64,000 nucleotides of DNA from Halanaerobium polyolivorans (GCF_020711195.1 NZ_JAJFAT010000014.1:1-64000), one strand, 5' to 3'. Numbered from the stretch's first letter, positions 17,802 through 26,622 are shown. Translations and numbers: made by a program. The notes: generated from the letters alone by a model not told the origin.

Positions 17802-19208
17802 ATGAAAGAGCTAAATAAGAAATACATAACTGAAATCAAAAAAGAACTTCCTCAACTTGAAATATACACTCAAAAAGAGGAAAGGCTTATCTATGCCCAT
17901 GCTACATTTCCAGTTGAATACAAATGGATACTTCAGGCTGAATATAAGTATCTGCCAGATGCAGTCTTAGCACCTGAAAGTGAAGCCGAGCTGATTAAAA
18001 TTATGAAAATTGCTCATAAAAACAAAGTGCAGTTGATACCATATGGAGGCGGTTCCGGGATAGTTGGTGGAAGTATTGCTGAAGATAATGAAATAATGGT
18101 TGATACTAAAAAAATGCGTAAGTTTGAGATAAACCCCACAAATTTAACAGCAGTTGCTGGAGCTGGTTTAACAGGTGCAGAATTTGAAAACAGATTAAAT
18201 GAAAAAGGCTATACTTGTGGTCATTATCCCCAATCTTTTCAAAGTGCTGTATTTGGTGGGATGGCTGCCACTGATGCTATCGGAACTTTTTCAACTAAAT
18301 ATGGTAAGATGTGTGATATGGTAAATTCTCTTAGGGTGGTACTGCCAGATGGTCAGCTTTTTAAAAGCCATAAAGCACCAAGAAAATCTTCAGGTCCTGA
18401 TTTAAAATACTTATTTATTGGTAGTGAAGGAGTTTATGGAATTATTACTGAGGTTGAGATGAAGATTTATCCTTTAGCAGAAAAAAGAGCTTTTGAAGCT
18501 TATACATTTCCAGATACCCATTCTGGATTAGAAGCAGTGAGAAATTTCATGCGGCTGGGGATTAATCCACCTGTTGTCAGGCTCTATGATGAAGTAGAAT
18601 CTGAGCCGAAAATTAAAAAGCTTGCTTATGAAAAAGGAATGTGTGTACTATTTTTGGTTTATGAAGGTTTAGAAGAAATTGTTGAAATTGAAAGGAAAAA
18701 AGTTAGAGAAGTTTGTATTTCTCATGGAGGTAAATATAAGGGTGAAGAAGGTGGAGAAAACTGGTTTAATACTCGCTTTTCAACCAAAGGAATGCTTGAT
18801 TATGACCGGAAAAAAGGTGGAACTGCAGATGCAATAGAGGTAGCAGCCCCTTGGAATAAAATAGAAAATGTTTGGCGGGAAATGAGAAAGGCTTTAGAAC
18901 CTCTCTGTGATTATGTAGATTGTCATTTTTCTCACTTCTATCATTCAGGAGCAAGTGTTTATGTTATCTTTCATGCTAAAACAGATGATGATTATCAAGG
19001 AGAAGAGTTATATAATCTTTGTTTGAAAAAAGCTATTGAGGCCAGTCTGGCAAATGGTGGTAATGTTTCACATCACCATGGCATTGGAAAGGCTAAAGCT
19101 CCTTGGCTTGTTGAAGAACATGGAGACGCAGGAATCTATCTACTTGAAGCAATCAAAGAAAAAATTGATCCAAATAGATTATTGAATAGAGGGGTGTTAG
19201 GTCTATGA
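17802..19208 (+). CDS. FAD-linked oxidase (VAO/AGPS-like, GlcD-type)
   Basis: 468 residues. The flavin-binding PP-loop is PYGGGSGIVGGS (about 82-93) and the second FAD region is GHYPQSFQSAVFGGMAAT followed by FIGSEGVYGIITE. The C-terminal HHHGIGKAKAPW motif is characteristic of the alkyl-DHAP-synthase-like / YgcU branch rather than classic GlcD. Such enzymes oxidise a hydroxyl group next to a carboxyl, aldehyde or phosphate-bearing carbon. The stop overlaps the next gene's start (ATGA at 19205), so the two proteins are probably subunits of one complex. A paralogue is encoded at 36326. The substrate is probably a polyol or sugar-acid derivative. Confidence 0.82.
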   Translation: MKELNKKYITEIKKELPQLEIYTQKEERLIYAHATFPVEYKWILQAEYKYLPDAVLAPESEAELIKIMKIAHKNKVQLIPYGGGSGIVGGSIAEDNEIMVDTKKMRKFEINPTNLTAVAGAGLTGAEFENRLNEKGYTCGHYPQSFQSAVFGGMAATDAIGTFSTKYGKMCDMVNSLRVVLPDGQLFKSHKAPRKSSGPDLKYLFIGSEGVYGIITEVEMKIYPLAEKRAFEAYTFPDTHSGLEAVRNFMRLGINPPVVRLYDEVESEPKIKKLAYEKGMCVLFLVYEGLEEIVEIERKKVREVCISHGGKYKGEEGGENWFNTRFSTKGMLDYDRKKGGTADAIEVAAPWNKIENVWREMRKALEPLCDYVDCHFSHFYHSGASVYVIFHAKTDDDYQGEELYNLCLKKAIEASLANGGNVSHHHGIGKAKAPWLVEEHGDAGIYLLEAIKEKIDPNRLLNRGVLGL

Positions 19209-20338
19209 TTTCCTATAAATTAGATAATTACCTTGAGCAATTAAATAAACAGGTTATAAGTATGGACCAGGGCTTAGCATATAACCCTGAATTTAGAGCC
19301 ACTAAAAAAATGCACGATTATCCTTCTCGTAAGGCACAGCTTATTCGCTCTTTATATTATGGAGAGCTGGAAGCTTCCCCCTACAATGCTGAAATAATTT
19401 TTAAATCTCTGTTATCAAGACAGGGTGAAAGATGGCAGAATTTTGGAGAATCTCCTGAAGATTATACTGATATTATGATTTTGGGTAGGGAGCTGCTCAA
19501 CAAATCTGGGGTTTTAGCTGAAAAATTAGAAAAAATAGAGCAGCTAATCAAAGCAAATAATGGTCATCTCTTAGATATCGAAGAAAGTGAATTTCAAAAA
19601 TACAAGGAGAAATTACCCCAATCAGCAGACTCAACTACTTACCTTTTTATAGATGATCAGACTTTAAAATATATTCCCCATTCACTAGAAAAGCTGGGAC
19701 GGTTTTTCAGCAGTAAAGATATTGTCTTTAGTGATCAACTTGAACATCATTTTCCAGGTTGGGAATATTTTGTTTATGGTTTTGTAGAAGCTGGCAAAAA
19801 ACATTTAGAAGAATTATTTGCAGAGCTAGAAGATAAAAATATAAAAGAGATAATTACTATAAGTGGACAGAGTCAATATTTATTAAATCATTTTGCCGAT
19901 AAATTAGCCATAGAACATAATTTTAGAATTATTAATATCCTGGATATTTTAGAAAAAATAAAGGCTGAACAGAGTCTTTATCTTTATGCAGGTAGTTTCT
20001 ATACTCGTTATCTAAACTATAGTAATAAAATAAATAATTTAGCAGATTGTAATCAAGAAAGCAAAATCAAAGCAGCAGTAGAATTCCTGCCTCTCTACAG
20101 AAAAGGAGCCAGGTTGAATCAGGTTAATATCTGGCAGTTTCCACTCTGTGCAGAATATGAATTATTTCTTTTTCCTGAAGAGCTAAGAACTGCTATTTTA
20201 GAAGATGGCTTAAAACAGATCCAAAGATCAATTCATAAAAAATTACTGCTTTTTGATCCCTATGCTTATCAAGCTTTAAAAAATTATGGTTATGAAGAGG
20301 AATTTGTCTACTTTACAGATTTAATTGAGGTATGGTGA
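19205..20338 (+). CDS. Hypothetical protein, possibly a cysteine-depleted GlcF/HdrD-like subunit
   Basis: 377 residues, no signal or membrane segment, only two cysteines. The architecture follows GlcF/LutA-type partners of FAD oxidases: an N-terminal DYPSRKAQLIRSLYYGELEA stretch where GlcF has its SPRGRI...GE segment, then two repeated alpha/beta halves in the place of the CCG domains (GWEYFVYGFVEAGKK...IITISGQSQYLL, and WQFPLCAEYELFLFPEEL...LLLFDPYAYQAL). The CxxCxxCxxxCP ferredoxin motifs and CCG motifs are missing. If the relationship is right, it has lost all its Fe-S clusters and would act as a structural or regulatory partner of the oxidase it overlaps. This assignment is an inference from pattern only. 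Confidence 0.45.
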   Translation: MISYKLDNYLEQLNKQVISMDQGLAYNPEFRATKKMHDYPSRKAQLIRSLYYGELEASPYNAEIIFKSLLSRQGERWQNFGESPEDYTDIMILGRELLNKSGVLAEKLEKIEQLIKANNGHLLDIEESEFQKYKEKLPQSADSTTYLFIDDQTLKYIPHSLEKLGRFFSSKDIVFSDQLEHHFPGWEYFVYGFVEAGKKHLEELFAELEDKNIKEIITISGQSQYLLNHFADKLAIEHNFRIINILDILEKIKAEQSLYLYAGSFYTRYLNYSNKINNLADCNQESKIKAAVEFLPLYRKGARLNQVNIWQFPLCAEYELFLFPEELRTAILEDGLKQIQRSIHKKLLLFDPYAYQALKNYGYEEEFVYFTDLIEVW

Positions 20339-20342
20339 TTTG

Positions 20343-21146
20343 ATGGATTCGAGAAGTGGAAAAGCAATTAGATTGAAAAGAATTTTTGGCCCAGAAGATA
20401 ATAAGGCTTTAATAATGGCATATTCTCATTCAATAATTTATGGAGCAATTAAAGGAATGAAAAATATTGCTGAAATTAAGGAGAACCTCAGCCAAGTTGT
20501 TGATGAGGTAGATGCAGTTATTTTAAATCCAGGCACTTTTAAATTTGTGGAAGAACTTTTTTACGGAAAAGATAAAGCTGCAGTCATTTTACAGGTTGAT
20601 TATCAAAATTACAGCCGTAAAGAAATACTTCCCTATTATGAAGGTTCAACCCAGTCACTTTTTTCTCTGGCTGATGCTTTAAAAGCCGGAGTAGATGCTG
20701 TGATGTCATATCTTTATTTTGGCTCAGCTGATCCAGAAATTGAAGCAGCAGAAATTAAACGTAATCAAGAATATATTAGACAGTCCAGAGAATATGGGAT
20801 CCCATTGATAATTGAACCCCGCTTTGCCCGTGAGAAAGTTGAGCCTGAAAAAAAAGCTGAGCTAGAGATTATGAAGCTTTATACAAGAATTACTCAGGAT
20901 TTAGGGGCAGATATTATTAAAATGATCTATCCAGGTTCAACAGCAAAACTTTCGGAAATTATTTCATGTCTAGATATCCCGGTTTTAATTGCAGGAGGTG
21001 AAAACAAAGGAAAAAAGCAAACTATTGCCAATGCAGAGGCCTATCTTAGTAATGGTGCATCTGGAATAATTTTTGGTCGCTCAATTTTTCAATCTGAAAA
21101 TCCTAAGAAATTAAGCTCAAAGTTGAAGTCGATTGTTCATTCTTAA
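20343..21146 (+). CDS. Class I aldolase of the DeoC/FbaB/LacD (LsrF-like) family
   Basis: About 267 residues forming a TIM barrel. Visible signatures are the start PLIIEPRF in mid-barrel, the Schiff-base region GADIIKMIYPG with its Lys, and the phosphate-binding end IAGGENKGKKQTIANAEAYLSNGASGIIFGRSIF. It should cleave or form a C-C bond of a phosphorylated keto sugar by imine chemistry. ATG 20343 is preferred because GAGGT at 20327-20331 is its ribosome site; TTG 20340 is possible. It lies between an oxidase pair and a kinase, which suggests that the pathway oxidises, phosphorylates and then splits a sugar or polyol. Confidence 0.78.
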   Translation: MDSRSGKAIRLKRIFGPEDNKALIMAYSHSIIYGAIKGMKNIAEIKENLSQVVDEVDAVILNPGTFKFVEELFYGKDKAAVILQVDYQNYSRKEILPYYEGSTQSLFSLADALKAGVDAVMSYLYFGSADPEIEAAEIKRNQEYIRQSREYGIPLIIEPRFAREKVEPEKKAELEIMKLYTRITQDLGADIIKMIYPGSTAKLSEIISCLDIPVLIAGGENKGKKQTIANAEAYLSNGASGIIFGRSIFQSENPKKLSSKLKSIVHS

Positions 21147-21205
21147 ATTTCACTCAAAAAACTATTTTATCAAACTAGTATTTAAAAGAGGAAGGGAGAA
21201 AGAAA

Positions 21206-22711
21206 ATGAAAAAATATGTACTGGTTATTGATGAGGGCACAACAGGAACGAGATCGTTAATCTTTGATAAGGAATTTAATATTGTTGCTCAAAGTTATCA
21301 GGAATTTACTCAGTATACTCCCGAAGAAAATATGGTAGAACATGATGCAGAAGAAATTTATCAAAAAAGTTTAGAAAATTGCAAAAAAGCTATGGCAGAG
21401 GCAGATATAAGTGCTGATCAAATTGATTCAATTGGAATTACAAACCAGCGAGCAACCTGTGTACTCTGGGATAAGAATACAGGTAAACCTATTCATAAAG
21501 CTATAGTCTGGCAGGACAGCAGAACTGCAAAAGAATGTGAAGAACTCAAAAATAGTGAGTGGGGAGAAAAAGCCAGACAAAAAACCGGTTGGGAAGTAGC
21601 TCCCGTTTATTCTTCAATGATGATCCAGTGGTTATTAGAAAACAAGCCAGAAGTTAAAAAAGAAGTAGAGACTGGAGATATCTTATTTGGCACGATGGAT
21701 ACCTGGTTGATCTGGAAACTTACAGGTGGTAAAAAACATGCAATTAGTTACTCTAATGCTTCTGTAACCGGTAGTCTTAATTTGGAAACTAATCAATGGT
21801 ATGAAGAATTTCTTGACTATTTAGGTGTACCTGTTAGTATTTATCCAGAGATCATTAATGATTCTGGCGATTTTGGTCAAACTGACCCTGAAATATTTGG
21901 GACTGCAATTCCAATCAGAAGCTCAATTGCTGATCAACATGCTGCACTTTTTGCTCAAGAATGTAGAACAGCAGGAACAGCCAAAATCACAAATGGGACC
22001 GGTTCATTTGTGGATATCAATATTGGAAATCAATGTGTAGTTCCTGGAGCAGGCTTAAATACTGTAATTGCCTGGAAAATTGGTGATACTACTACTTATG
22101 CAGTAGAAGGATATGCAGGAACAACTGGTTCAGCGATTCAGTGGCTTAAAGAAGGCCTGGAAATAATTGATGATGCAGCTGAAACTGAAGCTATGGCAGA
22201 ATCTGTTGCTGATAGTAATGGAGTATATTTTGTACCTGCTTTAACAGGTTTAAATGCACCATTCTGGGATTCTTTTGCCAGGGGAACAATTATCGGTATT
22301 AGTCGGGGAGCAAAAAAAGAGCATATCGTTAGAGCAACTCTGGAAGCTATAGCGTTCAGGATTAAAGATATCTGTGATGTTGTAGAAAATAAAGCTAAAA
22401 TTGATATGGAAATGGTTAGAATTGATGGAGGAGTATCTAAAAATAACTTCTTAGCTCAACGTATAGCAGATATTCTAGATGCTCAGGTAGATAGACCTGG
22501 TTCAATTGAAGCAACCAGTCTTGGAGCAGCTCAAATGGCAGGACTATACACAGGTTTCTGGAAGCAAGAAGAGCTAGAAAATGCAGTAGATATGGAAAGT
22601 ACTTTTAAACCTAAATTAGATAGTAAAAAAAGAAAAGAAGAATATTTTAAATGGAGAAGAGCAGTTGATAGAGCTGCAAGATGGCTCGATTTTGATTTAG
22701 AAGATATTTAG
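21206..22711 (+). CDS. FGGY-family kinase, glycerol-kinase-like with altered substrate site
   Basis: 501 residues, closely following the GlpK layout: phosphate motif DEGTTGTRSLIFD (9-21), ITNQRATCVLWD (78-89), WQDSRT (102-107), ADQHAALFAQ, TGTGSF and the adenosine motif RIDGGVSKNNFLAQ. In E. coli GlpK glycerol is held by Arg83, Glu84, Tyr135 and Asp245; here Glu84 is Ala and the Tyr135 position aligns with Val, while Arg and Asp are kept. A polyol other than glycerol, perhaps longer, is therefore inferred. It is followed 22 bases later by a GlpA-like dehydrogenase, so the pair would phosphorylate a polyol and then oxidise the polyol phosphate. Plain glycerol kinase remains possible. Confidence 0.82.
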   Translation: MKKYVLVIDEGTTGTRSLIFDKEFNIVAQSYQEFTQYTPEENMVEHDAEEIYQKSLENCKKAMAEADISADQIDSIGITNQRATCVLWDKNTGKPIHKAIVWQDSRTAKECEELKNSEWGEKARQKTGWEVAPVYSSMMIQWLLENKPEVKKEVETGDILFGTMDTWLIWKLTGGKKHAISYSNASVTGSLNLETNQWYEEFLDYLGVPVSIYPEIINDSGDFGQTDPEIFGTAIPIRSSIADQHAALFAQECRTAGTAKITNGTGSFVDINIGNQCVVPGAGLNTVIAWKIGDTTTYAVEGYAGTTGSAIQWLKEGLEIIDDAAETEAMAESVADSNGVYFVPALTGLNAPFWDSFARGTIIGISRGAKKEHIVRATLEAIAFRIKDICDVVENKAKIDMEMVRIDGGVSKNNFLAQRIADILDAQVDRPGSIEATSLGAAQMAGLYTGFWKQEELENAVDMESTFKPKLDSKKRKEEYFKWRRAVDRAARWLDFDLEDI

Positions 22712-22733
22712 TGGTTGTGATGGGAGGAATATA

Positions 22734-24461
22734 ATGATTGCTCATCTAAAAAAGTTGATTAAAGAAAATGAAAAATTAAATAAATATGATATAGAAATAG
22801 AAGTTCAGGCTAATAATGTGATTAAACTAACTGGGGTAGTTGATAACTGGGAAGAGGTAGTTGAGTTTGGTCATTTAGCTGCTAGCTTAGATTCAGTAAA
22901 AGGTGTCATTAACAATATTGATACAGCTGAAAAGAAAAAAACTACTATTGAAGCAGAGATAGTAAATGAAAAACTAATTAAAAAAACAGATGTTTTAATT
23001 GTTGGGGCAGGTGTTACCGGCTCTGCTATTGCTAGAGAACTTTCAAGATATGAGCTGGATATAGTTGTAATAGACAAAAATTCAGATCTAGCAGAAGGAA
23101 CTACTAAAGCCAATAATGGAATGATTCATTCTGGTTATGCAGCTACTCCAGGTAGTTTAAAAGCAGAACTTAATGTAAAAGGAAATGCTAAATATGATAG
23201 ATGGGCTGAAGAACTAAACTTTGATTTAGATAGAACCGGCTCTTTAGTGGTTGGGTTTAGTGAAGAAGATAAAAAACATATAGAAAAGTATTATGAAAAG
23301 GGTAAAAAAAATAATGTGCCTGGAATAGAAATACTGAGTGGAGAAGAAGCCAGAGAGTTAGAGCCTAATTTATCAGATAAAGTTAGCTCTGCTCTTTGGA
23401 CACCTTCAGCAGCTTATGTAGCACCATATGAAGTTACTGTTGCCCTGGCCGAAAATGCTGTAGAAAATGGGGTAGAATTCAAGCTGGAAACTAAATTAAC
23501 TGCAGTTGATAATCAGAATGGAGAAATCAACAAGGTATATACAGATCAAGGTGTCATAGAATGTAAATATCTGATTAATGCAGCTGGGGTTTATGCTGAT
23601 CAGGTAGCTGAGCTAGCTGGAGATAGACAGTTCAGTATCCATCCTAGAAGAGGCAGTTTAATAATCTTTGATAAAGAAAAATCAGATGTATTAACTAGAG
23701 CAGTTGGGACTACACCTTCTGAACATACCAAAGGTGGGGTTGCCCAACTGACTCCTGAAGGTAATCCACTCTGGGGACCAACAGCGGTTGAAGTTGCTGA
23801 GAAAAATAATAAGGCTGTCAGTCAAAAAGATATTGATACTATTATGGAGAAATTTACTTCAATTGTTGATGGTATCGATCACAATGATATTATTACTATT
23901 TTTAGTGGAGTAAGAGCTGCCAATTATAAGGAGGATTTTGTTATTGAAGCTTCCCAAAAAATAAAGGGTTTAATTCAGGCAGCAGCAATCCAATCACCAG
24001 GGCTTGCATCTTCTCCTGCTATAGCAGAAAAAGTAGTAGAAATACTGCTCAATGAAGAAGAAAAACTAAATCTCCTTAACAAAGAAATTAGGAAAAAAGA
24101 TAATTTTAAAGCAGAAAGAAATATTCCTAAAGCTTTTCACAAAGCTTCTTATCAAGAAAAAGAAGAACTTTTTAAACAAAATTCTGCTTATGGACATCTT
24201 GTTTGCCGCTGTGAAAAAGTAACAGAAGCAGAAATAGTAAATGCAGTTCATTCAAATATAGCTGCTACAACTATGGATGCAGTTAAAAGAAGAACAAGAG
24301 CTGGAATGGGAAGATGCCAGGGAGGTTTTTGTGGGCCCCGAGTCATAAAGATTCTGGCTAGAGAACTTAATAAAGAAGTTACAGAGATTACTAAAAAAGG
24401 TAGAACTTCAAATATTGTTAAGTTTAAAATTAAAGAAATATTTAAAAAAGGTAAAGCTTAA
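22734..24461 (+). CDS. BON-domain/GlpA-like FAD dehydrogenase fusion with BFD [2Fe-2S] domain
   Basis: 575 residues in three parts. Residues about 5-65 match the BON fold (IEVQANNVIKLTGVV, LDSVKGVINNID). Residues about 80-450 are a DAO-type FAD dehydrogenase like anaerobic glycerol-3-phosphate dehydrogenase subunit A (VLIVGAGVTGSAIARELS; NNGMIHSGYAATPGSLKAEL; a PRRGSLIIFDK motif). Residues about 485-555 are a BFD-like Fer2 domain with four cysteines (VCRCEKV...GRCQGGFCGP). A BON domain is normally found in envelope proteins, so its presence on a cytoplasmic flavoenzyme is odd. It likely oxidises the product of the adjacent kinase. No GlpB or GlpC partner is encoded here. Confidence 0.82.
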   Translation: MIAHLKKLIKENEKLNKYDIEIEVQANNVIKLTGVVDNWEEVVEFGHLAASLDSVKGVINNIDTAEKKKTTIEAEIVNEKLIKKTDVLIVGAGVTGSAIARELSRYELDIVVIDKNSDLAEGTTKANNGMIHSGYAATPGSLKAELNVKGNAKYDRWAEELNFDLDRTGSLVVGFSEEDKKHIEKYYEKGKKNNVPGIEILSGEEARELEPNLSDKVSSALWTPSAAYVAPYEVTVALAENAVENGVEFKLETKLTAVDNQNGEINKVYTDQGVIECKYLINAAGVYADQVAELAGDRQFSIHPRRGSLIIFDKEKSDVLTRAVGTTPSEHTKGGVAQLTPEGNPLWGPTAVEVAEKNNKAVSQKDIDTIMEKFTSIVDGIDHNDIITIFSGVRAANYKEDFVIEASQKIKGLIQAAAIQSPGLASSPAIAEKVVEILLNEEEKLNLLNKEIRKKDNFKAERNIPKAFHKASYQEKEELFKQNSAYGHLVCRCEKVTEAEIVNAVHSNIAATTMDAVKRRTRAGMGRCQGGFCGPRVIKILARELNKEVTEITKKGRTSNIVKFKIKEIFKKGKA

Positions 24462-24475
24462 AAAAACTAAGGACT

Positions 24476-24513
24476 AAGGTACCAGGCACTTAAATTTAAG
24501 TACCTGGTACCTT
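24476..24513 (+). terminator. Long palindrome acting as terminator at the operon end
   Basis: Outer arms AAGGTACCAGG (24476-24486) and CCTGGTACCTT (24503-24513) are perfect, and the centre ACTTAAATTTAAGT is itself palindromic, so the hairpin closes almost completely. It lies between the convergent BON-GlpA and hepT genes and could end transcription from both sides. The symmetrical GGTACC ends also look like a dispersed repeat element. Confidence 0.6.
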
Positions 24514-24524
24514 TAATTAGTGTG

Positions 24525-24941
24525 CTATTTATTTTCAAGATAATTATTGATATGTTCTGCAAATTTTTTAAAATCATCAAGGCTATTATTTAAAACATTT
24601 GCTATAATTTCTACATCTATCTCAGCATATTCATGTACAAGAATGTTTCTAAATCCAGCCATACCTTTTATATTTTCAGCAAATTTTTTAGGGATAATAT
24701 TATTTTCTCCTAGTTTTATAAATATATCAGCATATTTATCTACTGAAATTCCTTTATCAGCTAAAATATGATTTCCAATATCGAGAATTAACTGAATGGA
24801 TAACTGTAAGCCTCTTTCTACTATCCACATTTTATCCAAATCATTTTTAAGTTCATCAGCGCAAATGCCTTCATATTTTCTTAGCTGTTTTAAATATTTG
24901 TCTAATTCCTGAATTTTTTTATTGACTATTTTTCGTTTCAT
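24525..24941 (-). CDS. hepT: HepT-like toxin (DUF86/HEPN RNase)
   Basis: 138 residues, all helical. The HEPN active-site motif Rx4HxY is intact as RNILVHEY (about residue 99), preceded by the usual GMAGF. HepT proteins cleave RNA and are silenced when the partner nucleotidyltransferase adds AMP to the motif Tyr. The ATG at 24941 is chosen over an upstream one at 24959; it overlaps the end of mntA by a few bases, the typical coupled arrangement with the antitoxin first. A second, broken copy is at 53658. Confidence 0.85.
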   Translation of the reverse strand: MKRKIVNKKIQELDKYLKQLRKYEGICADELKNDLDKMWIVERGLQLSIQLILDIGNHILADKGISVDKYADIFIKLGENNIIPKKFAENIKGMAGFRNILVHEYAEIDVEIIANVLNNSLDDFKKFAEHINNYLENK

Positions 24942-24948
24942 AATATTT

Positions 24949-25365
24949 TCAACTCCCAAACCTTTTTTCTTTTATTCTTTTAGTCAAATATTCTGACTGT
25001 ACTTTATACATTGGTAAAAAATCTAAATATTCTCGCATTGTCTTTTCATGAAAGCGATTTCTTTTTTGAGCTGATTTATTAATTAATAGTACTCCATTTT
25101 TTAAAATATCATGGGCAAATGCTGCAGTTATATTATTTAAGATGACTAGATCAATATCTCTATTAACAGCTGCTTGAAGTTCTACTATTAATTCGCTTCG
25201 ATAACCAAAAACTCCACTCTGGGGTTTTTTGTTTTGGTCTATATATATTGCTAAATCTATATCGCTAAGAGGGTTTTCTTTATTTTCAGCAAAAGATCCA
25301 AAAAGATAAGCAAATATTATTTCTTTTCTATTTGAAAGAATTTCTTTGATTTTTTCTATATCCAT
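24949..25365 (-). CDS. mntA: MntA-like antitoxin (minimal nucleotidyltransferase)
   Basis: 138 residues. The nucleotidyltransferase signature GSx10DxD is complete: Gly23-Ser24, Asp35 and Asp37, in FGSFAENKENPLSDIDLAIY; a third acidic residue is in RDIDLVIL. It would AMPylate and neutralise HepT encoded directly downstream. The ATG at 25365 has AGAGGAGAT in front; a start further upstream would include the ribosome site. The pair is inserted between two unrelated operons and faces the preceding operon. Confidence 0.85.
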   Translation of the reverse strand: MDIEKIKEILSNRKEIIFAYLFGSFAENKENPLSDIDLAIYIDQNKKPQSGVFGYRSELIVELQAAVNRDIDLVILNNITAAFAHDILKNGVLLINKSAQKRNRFHEKTMREYLDFLPMYKVQSEYLTKRIKEKRFGS

Positions 25366-25420
25366 TTTATCTCCTCTTTTCTTAATATAATTATATGCTG
25401 AAAAATTCATAATAGCAAAT

Positions 25421-25449
25421 TTGTACTTTTAAACTTTCTGACTTATAAT
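25421..25449 (+). promoter_or_regulatory. Promoter of the glycerate kinase gene
   Basis: TTGTAC at 25421-25426, spacer of 17, TATAAT at 25444-25449; 46 bases before the start codon and divergent from mntA. Confidence 0.75.
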
Positions 25450-25494
25450 TTAAATAGTATATTCTTTTTTTAAAAAAATAAGGAGTGGTAAATC

Positions 25495-26622
25495 ATGAAA
25501 GTTCTTGTTGCCCCAGATTCATTTAAAGGTTCATTAACAGCTTTAGAGGCTGCAGAAAATATAAAAAAAGGGATTAAAAACTTTGACTCAGAGATTGAGG
25601 TTGATTTGCTTCCTCTGGCTGATGGTGGAGAAGGAACGGTTCAGTCTTTGGTAGATGCTGCTGGTGGAGAAATTATCAAAAAAGAGGTTAAAGGTCCACT
25701 GGGAGATAAAGTTACAGCTTTTTATGGTCTTTTAAGAGAGCAGAATACTGCTGTAATAGAAATGGCTGCTGCATCTGGATTACCACTGCTGAGTGAAGAA
25801 GAGAGGAATCCTTTAAAAACAACTACTTATGGGACAGGAGAGCTGATTAAAGCAGCTTTAGATAAGGGAGTAGAAAAGATAATTATTGGGATTGGGGGTA
25901 GTGCTACCAATGATGCTGGGGTGGGGATGGCCCAGGCCCTGGGAGCAAAGATTACCGATAAAAATGGTGGGCCCTTAGCTTTTGGCGGAGAAAGTTTAGC
26001 TGAAATAAAAAATATAGATTTAAGCACTTTAGATCCGAGATTAAAAAAAGTAGAAATTTTAGCTGCCTGTGATGTAGATAACCCTCTTTATGGTAAAAAT
26101 GGAGCTGCTTATGTTTATGCAGCTCAAAAAGGTGCTGATCAAGAGATGGTTGAAGTTTTAGATCAAAATTTGAGGATTTTTAATCAGGTTGTTAAACAGG
26201 AGCTTGGTGTTGACAGCAATAAAATAGCTGGTGCTGGTGCAGCTGGTGGGCTTGGAGCTGGTTTAGCAGTATTTTTGGGAGCAGAATTAAAATCAGGAAT
26301 TGAGATCATTTTAAACAGTCTTGATTTTGAGTCCAGGCTGGAAGGGGTTGACCTTTTAATAACTGGTGAAGGGATGTTAGATGGCCAGAGTATTTATGGT
26401 AAGGTACCTACAGGAGCTGCAGAGCGGGCTCAAGCAAAAGAGATAGCTGTAATAGCTCTAGCAGGGAGCTTAGGTGAAGGGGTAGAAAAAGTTCTAGACC
26501 ATGGTATTGATGCCTATTTCAGTATTATTGACAGACCAGCTGATTTGGAAACAATAATGGCAGCTAGCCCAAAACTGCTCAGTAATTTAAGTGAACAGTT
26601 GATGCGGGTCTTATCAATCTAG
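25495..26622 (+). CDS. glxK: Glycerate 2-kinase (GlxK/GarK family)
   Basis: 375 residues, the usual length. The N-terminus VLVAPDSFKGSLTALEAAENI and the motifs PLADGGEGTVQ, VIEMAAASGLPLL, GIGGSATNDAGVGMAQALG and LITGEGMLDGQS are diagnostic of the family. It phosphorylates D-glycerate, giving 2-phosphoglycerate, and so feeds sugar-acid or glyoxylate products into lower glycolysis. It is a single gene with its own promoter. In this setting it would also serve tartronate-semialdehyde or polyol-derived glycerate from the neighbouring clusters, which is inference. Confidence 0.92.
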   Translation: MKVLVAPDSFKGSLTALEAAENIKKGIKNFDSEIEVDLLPLADGGEGTVQSLVDAAGGEIIKKEVKGPLGDKVTAFYGLLREQNTAVIEMAAASGLPLLSEEERNPLKTTTYGTGELIKAALDKGVEKIIIGIGGSATNDAGVGMAQALGAKITDKNGGPLAFGGESLAEIKNIDLSTLDPRLKKVEILAACDVDNPLYGKNGAAYVYAAQKGADQEMVEVLDQNLRIFNQVVKQELGVDSNKIAGAGAAGGLGAGLAVFLGAELKSGIEIILNSLDFESRLEGVDLLITGEGMLDGQSIYGKVPTGAAERAQAKEIAVIALAGSLGEGVEKVLDHGIDAYFSIIDRPADLETIMAASPKLLSNLSEQLMRVLSI

